Part shown: positions 1-9,900 of the stretch, piece by piece
Position numbering within the stretch: the stretch's first letter is position 1
Layout: every line of letters starts with the position of its first letter
Virus record (IMG/VR): IMGVR_UViG_3300030103_002256
Location: 1-26,370 of that record
Origin: a virus
DNA length: 26,370 nt
Strand: one strand, 5' to 3'
The notes under the pieces: generated by a model
Seen by the model: the letters and a program-made list of their open reading frames with translations, nothing else
Told to the model about the DNA's origin: nothing
Databases searched by the model: none
Position numbers and translations under genes: made by a program

Positions 1-16
1 TCATAGGAGCAACTAG

Positions 17-2338
17 ATGCTCACTGAAATAAAGTTTGCTCCCGGAATAGACAAACAAGACACTAGTGTTGGAGCAGCAGGTCGTTGGGTTGATTCAGAC
101 TTAGCTAGATTTAGATACGGACTACCAGAAAAAATAGGTGGTTGGTCTTCTTTACTTACAGATACAATGCAAGGCGTAGCAAGAGCACAACATTCTTTTG
201 TAGATAAAGAAGGAAATAGATATGTAGCTATTGGTACAGATAAATTTTTACTTATATATTTTGAAGGACAACTTTTTGATATTACTCCTTTTGTAGATAA
301 TAATGCCGGAGTATTAACTACTTTTACTGGTTCTACTCTTACTACTAGTACAACTAGAGGAACAGCAATTACAATTACAACAACAAGTGCCCATGGATTA
401 ATAGATGGTGATATGGTTGAATTAGATGCAGTAACGATGCCTACAAGTTCTAGTATTTCAGCATCAAACTTTGAAGATAAAATTTGTCAAGTTATAACAG
501 TACCTTCATCAACAACATTTACAATTACTTCTCCAAGTGCTGAGACAGGTGGAGGAGGTTCAGATTTAACTTCTGGAAGTTCTTGTACAGTTAAACCTTT
601 TGCAAATATTGGTCCAAGTGCACAATCCTATGGTTATGGATATGGTGCGGGATTATATGGTGGAACTGTAACAGGTGTTGTAACAAACGATTTAGATGGA
701 GCGCTGGCCGCGGATACTCAAGGTAACAATGGTTCTGCTACACAAATTAGATTAACGTCTACAACAGGATTTCCAACAGCTGGTACAATAGCTATAGAAA
801 ATGAATTAATAACTTATACAGGTGTAGCTGGTAATGAACTTACCGGTATAACTAGAGGTGCATTAGGAACAGCAACAACTGGAACTTCTAATGGTCAAGC
901 ACATAGTGATGGTGAAACAGTTACCAATGCTACTAACTTTAATGGTTGGGGTTCAGCAGTAAATGCTTCTACAGTACAATTAGAACCTGGTCTTTGGTCT
1001 TTAACAAACTGGGGTGATGTATTAATTGCAACTATTGCAAATGGTAAAACTTATGCATGGGATGCATCTGCATCTTCTAGATTAAGTGTAAGAGCATCTA
1101 GAAAAACTTTATCTCCAGGGTCAAGCACTATACAAAATTCTGAATACTACACTGCACTTGGTACATTAGATTCAACAAATACTTTAGGAGGTGATAATGG
1201 TGAAGCCGTAGGAAATCCTACAGCATCAAGATTAACATTAGTATCTCCGACAACAAGACACTTAATTCATATGGGAACTGAAACAACTATTGGTGATCCT
1301 GATACTCAAGATGATATGTTTATTAGATTTTCTACTGGAGAACAATTAAACCAATTTACTCCTCTTGCTACTAATTCTGCAGGCACACAAAGACTGCAAG
1401 ACGGAACTAAAATTGTTGGAGCGTTGATTGCTAAAGAAAATATTTTGATTTGGACTAACAATGCATTGTACACAATGAAATTTGTTGGAGCTCCATTTAC
1501 ATTTGGCTTTGAACAAGTTGGTACTAACTGTGGATTAATTGGTAAAAATGCAGCAGTTGAAATTGATGGTGTTGCTTACTGGATGTCTAACAATGGTTTC
1601 TTTGCATTTGATGGTACAGTTAACTCACTACCTTGTTCTGTTGAAGATTATGTATTTGATGATGTTGATACAACTAAAGGTCAACAAGTATGTGCAGGAT
1701 TAAACAATTTATTTACAGAAGTTATTTGGTGGTATCCTTCTTCAGGATCTGAATTTAATAATAGATCTGTTAGTTATAATTATGGTGAAGCTAAACAACC
1801 ACCATTAGGCACATGGGCTACAAATACTAATACAAATTTTAATAGAACAACTTGGATGGATACACTTATTTATCCTCAACCTTATGCTACTGCTTATGAC
1901 AACACAGGTACAGGTACTTTTCCTGTTGTAGTAGGTCAGTCAGGTTTAGGTAGTACAACTTATTTTGCACAGGAAACAGGCACAGATCAAGTTAATCCTG
2001 ATGGAAGTACAACTGCTTTAGAATCTTTTATTCAATCATTTAGTTTTTCATTACAAGCAAATCAAAGTGAAGTTTTTTTAGCTATGCGTAGATTTTTACC
2101 TAACTTCAAAGTGTTAACAGGTAATAATCAAGTTACTATTTCAGTTAAAGATTTTCCTGCTGATGATGATGAAAAAACTGCGTTAAGTCCTTTTACTATT
2201 ACATCAACTACTACAAAAGTTGATACACGTGCTAGAGGCAGATATGCAAATTTAAAACTAGCTAATACAGCAGCCGGTGAATCTTGGAGATTTGGTACAT
2301 TTCAAGTAGATTTACAACCAGATGGAAGGAGAGGATAA
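17..2338 (+). CDS. Large tail protein, hub/nozzle or DNA-stabilization candidate (773 aa)
   Basis: A late virion protein that probably closes or lines the tail channel below the portal. The N-terminus (residues 1-45) carries the GIDKQD...RWVDSD..RFRYGLPEKIGGW pattern that I recall as standard for this protein in marine podophages. The body is rich in Thr, Ser and Gly. Around residues 480-540 the stretch with YTMKFVGAPFTFGF, CGLIGKNAAVE and YWMSNNGFFAFDG resembles the beta-propeller of the P22 gp10 packaged-DNA stabilization family, in which a variable loop is followed by a 'not a real feature, check display' type blade. A Gly-rich YGYGYGAGLYGG segment sits near residue 210. The ATG has AGGAG at 5-9. 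The stop overlaps the next ATG (TAATG). A tailspike or a generic structural protein cannot be excluded. The P22 gp10 link is inference from pattern, not a search. Confidence 0.7.
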   Translation: MLTEIKFAPGIDKQDTSVGAAGRWVDSDLARFRYGLPEKIGGWSSLLTDTMQGVARAQHSFVDKEGNRYVAIGTDKFLLIYFEGQLFDITPFVDNNAGVLTTFTGSTLTTSTTRGTAITITTTSAHGLIDGDMVELDAVTMPTSSSISASNFEDKICQVITVPSSTTFTITSPSAETGGGGSDLTSGSSCTVKPFANIGPSAQSYGYGYGAGLYGGTVTGVVTNDLDGALAADTQGNNGSATQIRLTSTTGFPTAGTIAIENELITYTGVAGNELTGITRGALGTATTGTSNGQAHSDGETVTNATNFNGWGSAVNASTVQLEPGLWSLTNWGDVLIATIANGKTYAWDASASSRLSVRASRKTLSPGSSTIQNSEYYTALGTLDSTNTLGGDNGEAVGNPTASRLTLVSPTTRHLIHMGTETTIGDPDTQDDMFIRFSTGEQLNQFTPLATNSAGTQRLQDGTKIVGALIAKENILIWTNNALYTMKFVGAPFTFGFEQVGTNCGLIGKNAAVEIDGVAYWMSNNGFFAFDGTVNSLPCSVEDYVFDDVDTTKGQQVCAGLNNLFTEVIWWYPSSGSEFNNRSVSYNYGEAKQPPLGTWATNTNTNFNRTTWMDTLIYPQPYATAYDNTGTGTFPVVVGQSGLGSTTYFAQETGTDQVNPDGSTTALESFIQSFSFSLQANQSEVFLAMRRFLPNFKVLTGNNQVTISVKDFPADDDEKTALSPFTITSTTTKVDTRARGRYANLKLANTAAGESWRFGTFQVDLQPDGRRG

Positions 2339-2502
2339 TGACAAAAATAGTAGTAAGATTACCTGAACCTAGAAAAGAATATAGTGAAGATAATCAAAGA
2401 CAAATTAACAGATCTATCAGTTTGATTGTAGAACAATTAAATGCTACATACCTAACACAATTAAAAGAAGACCAAGAAAGGTTTACTTGGTTTATAAATT
2501 AA
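2338..2502 (+). CDS. Small hypothetical protein (54 aa)
   Basis: I do not recognise a function. The protein is short and mainly helical, with alternating charged and hydrophobic residues (KEYSEDNQRQINRSISLIVEQLN), and it ends in an aromatic FTWFIN. An upstream in-frame ATG at 2284 would extend it by 18 residues into the preceding gene. I chose 2338 because it sits in a TAATG stop-start overlap and has AAGGAGAGG at 2327-2335 just upstream. Its place between the large tail protein and another small structural-type protein suggests a minor virion component or assembly factor. Confidence 0.7.
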   Translation: MTKIVVRLPEPRKEYSEDNQRQINRSISLIVEQLNATYLTQLKEDQERFTWFIN

Positions 2503-2847
2503 ATGGCTAATATTTATAAAAATGCAAAACACGATTTTACCGGTACAGGTAATGTTTCTGTATATACAGTTCCAGAAAACTCTAGAGCTATTATAAAATC
2601 TATTTTAGTAACAGATGATTCAGGTAGTGGAGATACTATTCAAGTTGATTTAGTTACACCAACATCAGCAGGAAGTGCAGTATTTAATTTATTTAAAGCA
2701 CAATCAATAACAGCCAATCAATCATTACAATTGATAACAGAACCATTAATTATGATGGAAGGTGAAATATTAAGAATGACAGCGACTACTGCAGATAGAT
2801 TATTTGCTGTAGTTTCTATATTAGAAATAAACAGGGAGGATTTATAA
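2503..2847 (+). CDS. Putative small structural protein (114 aa)
   Basis: The sequence is beta-rich, with regular alternation (VSVYTVPENSRAIIKSILVTDD, DTIQVDLVTPTSAGSAVFNLF) and little charge. This is the look of a jelly-roll or immunoglobulin-like tail or decoration protein. I recall close look-alikes in marine podophages, where they stay unassigned. The start follows the previous TAA directly, without a spacer. The last codons overlap the next gene by one base (TAATG). A purine-rich GGGAGG stretch near the end serves the next start. A role in tail fibre attachment or as a head or tail decoration is inference. Confidence 0.7.
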   Translation: MANIYKNAKHDFTGTGNVSVYTVPENSRAIIKSILVTDDSGSGDTIQVDLVTPTSAGSAVFNLFKAQSITANQSLQLITEPLIMMEGEILRMTATTADRLFAVVSILEINREDL

Positions 2848-3098
2848 TGCCATTTGTAAAACAAAAATCAGAAAAAATATATGAAAAACAAATAGATGGT
2901 AAAACTATACCAGTTATTACACCTGAAGTAATAATGACTATTACTCATAAAGAAACTGGGAGAGAGTATCTTTCAGAAAAAGAAGCAGAAGACGATATTA
3001 ACAGCCCACATACAAGCACTACTAAAGACCATATTAAGAGAGATGTTGAAATAAAGATAGCAGAAATGCCTCCTCTTGGTGGGTCTAGTCAAATGTAA
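2847..3098 (+). CDS. Hypothetical protein (83 aa)
   Basis: I do not recognise the family. The sequence is Lys- and Glu-rich. The pattern GKTIPVITPEVIMTITHKETGREYLSEKEAEDDIN is beta-strand-like and then acidic, and is followed by a charged tail KDHIKRDVEIKIAEMPP. GGGAGG at 2834-2839 precedes the ATG. The final codons and the TAA lie inside a perfect 10-bp inverted repeat (3083-3113), so ribosomes clearing this gene would pass through that hairpin. It is the last gene of the first late block, before a 98-bp noncoding gap. Confidence 0.65.
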   Translation: MPFVKQKSEKIYEKQIDGKTIPVITPEVIMTITHKETGREYLSEKEAEDDINSPHTSTTKDHIKRDVEIKIAEMPPLGGSSQM

Positions 3099-3113
3099 GT
3101 TGGTTGACTAGAC
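3083..3113 (+). terminator. Perfect 10-bp hairpin spanning a stop codon
   Basis: GTCTAGTCAA (3083-3092) and TTGACTAGAC (3104-3113) are perfectly complementary around an 11-base loop that holds the TAA of the preceding gene. No T-run follows (GTAAAAACTC). It could therefore be a 3'-end stabilizer, an RNase site or a palindromic operator rather than a classical terminator. A weaker CAAGT/ACTTG stem at 3153-3169, followed by CTTTT, lies in the same gap. Confidence 0.5.
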
Positions 3114-3196
3114 GTAAAAACTCTAGTAAATTGTGGTACAATCGCCTATATACAAGTCTTGCGAACTTGCTTTTCAACAATAAAATATAGATAAAT

Positions 3197-4852
3197 ATGG
3201 GATTTTTTAAAAAGATAATCAGAAAAGTAACTAAACCTGTCTCAAAGGTATTAGATAAAGTCGTACCTAATGAGATAAAACCTTTCTTACCTTACGCTGC
3301 AGCTGCTGTACCTTTTTTAGCACCAGCTAGTTTTGGTTTGGGAAGTTTAAATCCTATTGTTAGTAGAGCTTTACTTTCAGGAGGTGCAAATTTAGCATCT
3401 CAATTAGCACAAGAAGGCAATGAGGGAGATGTAGATTTATTATCTTTAGCAATGGCTTCAGGTACAGGTGCGCTTACTGCTCCAGGAGCAGGAGAAGGTT
3501 TAAGAAGTTTAACAACTACAGGAAGAGCAGGAACTACAAATCCTATGGGATTAGATAGACTTATGTCTAACAGAAATTTTTTACAAAAAGCAGGAGATTT
3601 TGGTTTAACAAGTTTAGCTAAAGGAGCTGATTTCTTATCAGCAGCTAAAGGTAGTGGAGGAGCAGCTGATATATTAGCTCCTGGTGGCACAGAGTTAACA
3701 ATGAAAAATGCATTAAATGCTTTAGCAGTGCCTGTTACACAAGCTACAGGAGAAGCTATGAAGTTTGAAGCAAACGCAGCAATGAAAGAATATGAAAAAG
3801 CATTAGCAGCATATAACGAAGAACAAGGTGCATTAGGAACAGATGCAGGTAGAAGAGAAGCTATCCTTGCAGCGATGAGAGCTTACAATCATCCCGAAGA
3901 ATTAATTGACGAAACTTTAGCTGAATTAGGTTTAAGAAATGGTGGTAGAGTAGGTTTAGAATTTGGTGGTATACCAGCAGCTGTACAAAAAGTTGCAGAT
4001 AAAGAATTAACATCAAACTTAGAAACAGCACAAGATATGCAAATACCAATCGAAGAATTAATGCAAGAATTTATGGAACTTAAAGGTAGAAAACCAAATG
4101 ACTATGATGAATTAATGGATTACTACAGACAAAAATATGGTAAAGGAAGTCAGATATCTTCTATGACAGAAGAAATGACAGAAGAGTTTGCAGCTAATGG
4201 TGGTATGATGGGTAGAAAACCTTTTGTTTCAGGTGGTTTTGGTAGAGGTATAAAATCTTTAGTTGGTATGGGTGATGAAGTTGTAGATCTTGCTAAACAA
4301 AAAGAAGTATTTAGAGATGGTCCTATTACAGCAGACTTTTTACAAACAGTAGATAAAAGTATTATAGATCCAGCTATTAGAACTAGAGATACAATGGGTT
4401 CTGGCGGTTATGGTATGTACAAAAATTTAGCTGAAATGCCAGCAGGTTTACAAGCAGCAGAATTAATTAGTAGAATTAGAAAACCAGGTGGTGGAATTGA
4501 TTACGAAAAAGCAGAATTATTTATTGGTAAAAAGTTAAGAGGAAACGAGACAATTGACGAATTAATTGCTATGATAGTCAAACCTCAACGTGTACAAAAA
4601 GCAGCAGATGGTGGTATTATGGAATATAATATGGGTGGAAGTGTGCTACCAGATGGTATAGAAATGGATTATAGAGGTGGTGGATTTATTCCTATGGGAT
4701 CAAAAGAAAGAGCTGATGATGTCCCAGCAAGAGTAAGTAAGAATGAATTTGTAATGACTGCAGATGCAGTACGAGCAGCAGGTGGAGGAAACGTTAATAA
4801 AGGAGCAAAACGTATGTATGAATTAATGAACAACCTAGAGGCTAGAGCATAA
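3197..4852 (+). CDS. Putative internal virion / ejection protein with glycine-rich motifs (551 aa)
   Basis: The protein starts with a basic amphipathic segment (FFKKIIRKVTKPVSKVLDKV), followed by an Ala/Pro/Leu-rich stretch (residues about 30-65, PFLPYAAAAVPFLAP) that could insert into or lie on a membrane. The middle is Ala- and Glu-rich helix (AMKEYEKALAAYNEEQ). The C-terminal half carries scattered glycine motifs: NGGRVGLEFGG, NGGMMGRKPFVSGGFGRG, ADGGIMEYNMGGS and DYRGGGFIPMG. It ends with DDVPARVSKNEFVMTADAVR plus AAGGG...KRMYELMN, a terminal block I recall from many marine phage virion proteins. No Shine-Dalgarno sequence is visible before the ATG. Overlap with the next gene (TAATG) and size suggest one of a set of ejectosome or tail-associated proteins; this is inference. 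Confidence 0.65.
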   Translation: MGFFKKIIRKVTKPVSKVLDKVVPNEIKPFLPYAAAAVPFLAPASFGLGSLNPIVSRALLSGGANLASQLAQEGNEGDVDLLSLAMASGTGALTAPGAGEGLRSLTTTGRAGTTNPMGLDRLMSNRNFLQKAGDFGLTSLAKGADFLSAAKGSGGAADILAPGGTELTMKNALNALAVPVTQATGEAMKFEANAAMKEYEKALAAYNEEQGALGTDAGRREAILAAMRAYNHPEELIDETLAELGLRNGGRVGLEFGGIPAAVQKVADKELTSNLETAQDMQIPIEELMQEFMELKGRKPNDYDELMDYYRQKYGKGSQISSMTEEMTEEFAANGGMMGRKPFVSGGFGRGIKSLVGMGDEVVDLAKQKEVFRDGPITADFLQTVDKSIIDPAIRTRDTMGSGGYGMYKNLAEMPAGLQAAELISRIRKPGGGIDYEKAELFIGKKLRGNETIDELIAMIVKPQRVQKAADGGIMEYNMGGSVLPDGIEMDYRGGGFIPMGSKERADDVPARVSKNEFVMTADAVRAAGGGNVNKGAKRMYELMNNLEARA

Positions 4853-5619
4853 TGGCAGTAACAGAAACAAGGCAACTCGTAAACCCTACACTCGAAGGAT
4901 CGCTTACAGCCTTTCTTAAAAAATTAGATCCACTTGGTGGACAAGCAATTAACACAGCAAGTTATGCTCCACAAGTTGCAGCAAGAAATACTTTACAAAC
5001 AGGTGCAGAAACAGCCGCGGCTGGTTTAGGTGCATTAACTGGTACAGGCGCGGGGGCCGCTGATCAAGCTGGTTCTATTGCTTCTTACATGTCACCTTAT
5101 CAACAACAAGTGATAGACGCATCACTTGCAGAGTTTGATAGAAATGCTGCAGTACAACAACAAGGTTTAAGAGATTCTGCTATATCTAGAGGTGCTTATG
5201 GTGGTGGTAGAGAAGGTGTTATGCAAGCTGAAGCTATGAGAAACAATCAAATGAACAGAGCACAGTTACAAGCACAATTATTAAATCAAGGATTTCAAGA
5301 AGCAAGAGCTGCTAGAGGAGCAGACCTTGCAGCACAACAAGGTTTAGGTACTTATCAACAACAATTAGGTTCAGCACAACAAGGTTTTGAACAAGCTCAA
5401 CTAGATGCAACACAAATTGCAAATAGAGAAAAAGAGTTTGAAGAGTTTACAAGATTAGGTTTAGTTGGACAACAACTAGCACAAATACAACCAGGAGCCT
5501 TTGCTTCGCAAACTGTAGGTTATGCACCTCCAGCAGCACCAGCTAGTCCTATGACTAACTTTTTAACAGGAGCAGCAGGTGGCGCAGGTATCATGGGCAA
5601 ACTAGGACTGTTCGGATAA
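4852..5619 (+). CDS. Putative internal virion / ejection protein, Gln- and Ala-rich (255 aa)
   Basis: The sequence is dominated by Ala, Gln and Gly in long helices. Examples are SPYQQQVIDASLAEFDRNAA, then a run of Gln/Ala heptad-like segments (ARAARGADLAAQQGLGTYQQ) from about residue 85 to 200. The tail is Pro/Gly/Ala-rich (FLTGAAGGAGIMGKLGLFG). Low-aromatic, helix-only proteins of this kind next to larger partners are typical of podophage DNA-ejection proteins such as those of the P22 gp7 or T7 gp14 class, although I see no residue-level signature. It overlaps both neighbours by one base (TAATG), which implies coupled translation. Short GC-rich patches (GGCGCGGGGGCC near 5047) stand out from the AT-rich codons around them. 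Confidence 0.6.
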   Translation: MAVTETRQLVNPTLEGSLTAFLKKLDPLGGQAINTASYAPQVAARNTLQTGAETAAAGLGALTGTGAGAADQAGSIASYMSPYQQQVIDASLAEFDRNAAVQQQGLRDSAISRGAYGGGREGVMQAEAMRNNQMNRAQLQAQLLNQGFQEARAARGADLAAQQGLGTYQQQLGSAQQGFEQAQLDATQIANREKEFEEFTRLGLVGQQLAQIQPGAFASQTVGYAPPAAPASPMTNFLTGAAGGAGIMGKLGLFG

Positions 5620-6890
5620 TGAGTAGAATTTTAAGACGACCAATGTTTAGAGGCGGCGGGACCGTGGATAGTTATGGTATGGGAATAACTGCACCATTAG
5701 TACCAGGTTATAGAATGGGTGGTAATATAAGAGGTGGTATAGTTGATTTACCTGGTGGTTATAATGAAACAGCTAATGAAAGATTTATAAAAAGTCTTAC
5801 TAAAGATTTTGGAGTACCTAGTGCTGCCATAAGCGGTGGATCAACTGTTAATTTACCTCAACTAACATTAGGATCAGACTTATATCCATCTGGTGCAGTA
5901 GCTCCTAGATCAGTAAATGTTCCAGGTGTAGAAGAGACTGGTAAATCTGAAGTCATAGAAGATATAGATTTTTCAGGAATGGATAGTGATTTTGATCAAA
6001 CGGAAACTGTAACTGTTCCAGATGGTAAAGGCGGAACCAAAGAAATACGAGCTTATAAAGATCAGTCAGAAATTGAACCAAGTCCAATAGTAAAATTAAA
6101 TATGCCTTTTTCTGACTATGATAGAGAAGACTATAATAGAGACATGAAAAAAATTGAGACTGACAAAATACAAGAAAGATTAGATGCTGAATCAGATGGA
6201 GTTACAGGAAAAGGTGGTGGTGCTGATATGGGTGGCATGAGTGTAAGTGAAATAGAAGATTTAGGTACAGGTACAGGAGAGGGAGAGGGAGAAGAAACAA
6301 CAGAATTAAATGCTAAAGATGCAATCGCAGCAAACCAAAAATTATTTGCTGAACTATTAGGTTCAGACAAAGCAAGAGGTCAAGACATTGGTGACATGTT
6401 ATTAAGATTCTCTGGTTCTGGTGGAAACACTTTAGGTGAAAAATTCCAAAACTATGTTAGAGCAGAGTCAGCAGCAGGTCCAAGTAGAAGTGAAAAAATT
6501 AAACAAACTGCAGCAGGTCTAGCGATTAATGATTACGTAGCTGGTAAAAGAGCTAAAGAACAAGGTGAGTTGTTAACTAAAAAAATAGATTATGAATTAG
6601 ATGCAAAAGAAAGAAAACTAACACCACAAGCAGATGATAGTAATACTGACATTTTAAGAAAAATTGCAACAGCATATAAAATAGAACCTAATAGTAACAA
6701 AGCTATTAAAGCATTATTAAAATTTAGAACAGGTCGTTCAGACATATTTGCTATAACTAAAGATCCTACTAAAATTAAACCAAAAGATTTAGAGATTGGA
6801 ATAAACATTGTAACTCACAAAGGTGCTAAAACAATCATTGAAAAAATTTCAGAGACAGAAACAAAAGTATTACCATTTAGTGGAATTTAG
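5619..6890 (+). CDS. Putative virion-associated protein with glycine-rich N-terminus (423 aa)
   Basis: The N-terminus SRILRRPMFRGGG, followed by repeated YRMGGNIRGGIVDLPGG, repeats the glycine style of the 551-aa protein two genes upstream. I recall this start from uncultured marine phages. Residues about 105-220 are acidic and disordered-looking (GMDSDFDQTETVTVPDGKGG, and a GTGTGEGEGEETTE run). The C-terminal third is helical and basic and ends in strand-like EIGINIVTHKGAKTIIEK. No enzymatic motif is visible. Overlap with the preceding gene by one base and the very strong ribosome binding site for the next gene just after its stop place it in the same late set. It could scaffold or accompany the 1436-aa protein. 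Confidence 0.6.
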   Translation: MSRILRRPMFRGGGTVDSYGMGITAPLVPGYRMGGNIRGGIVDLPGGYNETANERFIKSLTKDFGVPSAAISGGSTVNLPQLTLGSDLYPSGAVAPRSVNVPGVEETGKSEVIEDIDFSGMDSDFDQTETVTVPDGKGGTKEIRAYKDQSEIEPSPIVKLNMPFSDYDREDYNRDMKKIETDKIQERLDAESDGVTGKGGGADMGGMSVSEIEDLGTGTGEGEGEETTELNAKDAIAANQKLFAELLGSDKARGQDIGDMLLRFSGSGGNTLGEKFQNYVRAESAAGPSRSEKIKQTAAGLAINDYVAGKRAKEQGELLTKKIDYELDAKERKLTPQADDSNTDILRKIATAYKIEPNSNKAIKALLKFRTGRSDIFAITKDPTKIKPKDLEIGINIVTHKGAKTIIEKISETETKVLPFSGI

Positions 6891-6906
6891 AAAGGAGGCA
6901 TAGTTT

Positions 6907-9900
6907 ATGGCTACTTTAGAAGAATGGCAAGCATCACAAAAAGGTGGTTCAATATCTAATGCTGGTGAAGATTTTAACTTTGGTAGTGAAGATTCTGCCT
7001 GGTATACATCTATGTTGGCAGCGATCCCTTCTGGTTTATTTAAAATTGCTGAAGGTATAACAACACTAGGTGCAACTCTATTAGATTTAGGTGTAGATAA
7101 AGACAGAGCAGAAGCAGTAGAAGATTTTTTTGCTAAGATAAATCCTTTTGATGAAGCAGCAAACGCAACAGCTGCTGGTAAAATTACAGAACTAATTGTT
7201 AACCTTGGTGTACCAGGGGTGCCTGCATTTAACATGGCATCTGGCCTAGCTAAAGCTACAGCTGCAGCAAAACAATCTGGTAAATACTTAAGCACTATGG
7301 AAAAAGCTAGAAGAATTGGTAAAGGTTCTTTAGCAACAGGTGTATCTGATGCACTTTTTGTAGGAGATGTAGAAGGAGCAGGAACGTTTGGAGATTTTAT
7401 GGGTGGTCCTACTCAACTAGATAGAGATTCAAGTTCTCCTTATGCAGAAATATTAAACAGAATAAAATTTGGTACTGAGGGTGTAGGATTTGCAGGATTA
7501 ATTGGTGGTATAGGTATGGGTGCTTCACAATTAAAAAATCAAACAGGAACTGGTAGAGCCATTACTGGTAAGATGAATAAATTTTTAGAGACTATTTCTA
7601 AAGGAATAAGATCTAGAAGTGGTCAAGACATAGATCAATTTTTAATCAACAACGCAAGACGTGGTGATATAGATGCAGACTTATTAGAAGCTGTAACTAT
7701 GAAAGATACTATAGAAGGTGTTACTAAAGATGTTGCTAGAAAATATGGCAAGATAGCTGGCAATAAAATTGCAGAACCTAAAATACAAAATCAAATGATG
7801 TTAGAATTAAATGATTTATTGACATCAGGTAGTGGTAAGGGTGGTCGAATGATGCCTATGTTTGATGAGGTTACAAAAATAAAAATAGATCCTAAAGAAG
7901 GAGCTCCTTTTAAAAGCGGAAAAGGATTATTAGAAAACAGAGATCCTCTTCTCCCATTACCAGATGAAGTTCCTAAATGGAATAAAGAATTAGGAGAAAC
8001 TATAAAAGATCCTAAAACTGGTAAAGAAATAATGGAAGATATTAGACAATTTGATTTGCAAGGTAAACCTATTAAAGAGGTGAAAGTAAGTATTGAACCT
8101 ATGAATCCTGACAAAGTAAAAGCATTAGGTAAAAAATTTATTAAAGAATACAAAGCAACAGCACCACAAGTTAGAAACTTATTTAATACTTTAACTTCAG
8201 GTAGAGAAAAATTTGCAGAACAACTTACAGCAATAGGTAGAAGATTAGATCCTGATTCTTTTGTAAAATTTAGAGAAGCTGTAGAAGAATCTTTAACTAA
8301 CGTTGTTGACAGAGGTTATCAAGTATTTAAAAATAATAAAAATCAATTTACTACAGCTGTTAATTACCCACCTACTAAACAACTTTTAAAAAAGACAATG
8401 AATTATTATAAAAGAGTTGCTAAACAAAAAGGATATAATGTAGGTAATGAAGCTGGTCAAATAGGTGATGATGTATTTGAAAGATTAGTTAGAGAAACGT
8501 GGGAAAGTTCTACACAAGACAGAGGTTTTATTACAGCGTCCGCTGTTAGACCAGGTACAGTTAAGTTTGGAAGTTTACCTAAATTTTTTAAAGCGTCTGT
8601 TGCAGATGATTTAGCAACAGCTGACAAGTCTTTTGTTGAAACAGTAACTACTAATTTAGATGAAGTTACGGGTATGGATAGAAAAATTATAGAAAGATTA
8701 TTAGGTAAAACTAAAAATCCTATGGATACTTTAGTAGATGGTATTAGTAATTTATCTGCACAAGTTAGAAACAGCGAAGCTTTTGATAACATGGTTATCA
8801 AAAGTAATGCAAGAAAAGTAGAATACGATAAATGGTTAGCAGCAGGTGGTGCTAAATCAGGATTGAAAGAACCACAATTACCTTTCTTATATGACAATCT
8901 TGGTGAAGCTCAAAAATATTCTGGTGGTGGTGCAACAGATTACACAACTATTGTACCTCTACAAGGTGATGCCGCTAGAAAAATAGATAGATTTGTAGAT
9001 CCTAAACTATCTTTAAAAGGTGTGGACGATATTGAACAAGCTAAAATAAATGAAGCTAAAAGATTAGCAGAAACACAAGGATTAGCTGTACAAAAAATTA
9101 TAAATCCAATAGCAGGTAAGGTTGCACTAAATGATGTAGCCGAAGCGTTTTTAAAGACTGAAGAAAGTATGAAAGGTCTAGGCGCACAGATATATAACAA
9201 TTTAGTTTTATATCCTAAAGGTACATCACAGATGGCTAAAACAATTCTTGCACCATTTACTCACGTAAGAAACTTTATTAGTGCAACAGCTTTTGCTGGC
9301 GCTAATGGTATACTTCCGTTTGGTAATATAAAAGATGTTAAAGCAGCGTGGAATGCATTACAAGCAGCCGGTCCAGGTATGAAAAAATCAAATGAATTCT
9401 ATCAAGAACTATTAAGACTAGGAGTTGTTAACTCTAACGTTAGATTAAAACAAGTACAAGATCTTTTACAAGATGCAAACTTTGGCGCTATCTTAAATAA
9501 TAAAAATAGTGATTGGGCATTAAATAAATTAATGAAAAGATTTAATAAAATTAAAAAAGGTGCAGAAGATTTTTACACAGCTGAGGATGACTTCTGGAAA
9601 ATATTTACATTCTTGGGTGAAAAAGCTAAAATTAAAAACGCTTATAGAGACGCAGGTTTAAGATTAGGTCAAGAGTTTACTGACATGAATGGTGTTAAAA
9701 GATTATTTAATGATAGAACAATGAATGAATTAGCAGCTGATCTAGTTAGAAACAATGTACCTAACTATTCTTATGTATCAGACTTTGTAAAAGGTTTAAG
9801 AAAGTTCCCACTTGGAAACTTTGTAGCTTTCCCTGCAGAAATTATGAGAACAGGTATGAACATAATCGATACTGCAATCAAAGAAATTAATTACACAGTT

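Noticed and set aside
3120-3196. Promoter before the 551-aa gene (TACAAT at 3137)
   Set aside because: The nearest TTGACT is 27 bases upstream and is part of the inverted repeat; no acceptable -35 lies at normal spacing.
6870-9200. Several minus-strand frames of 86-146 aa under the 1436-aa gene
   Set aside because: They are antisense shadows of a long, consistent coding frame, with Ser/Leu/Ile-biased composition and no initiation signals.
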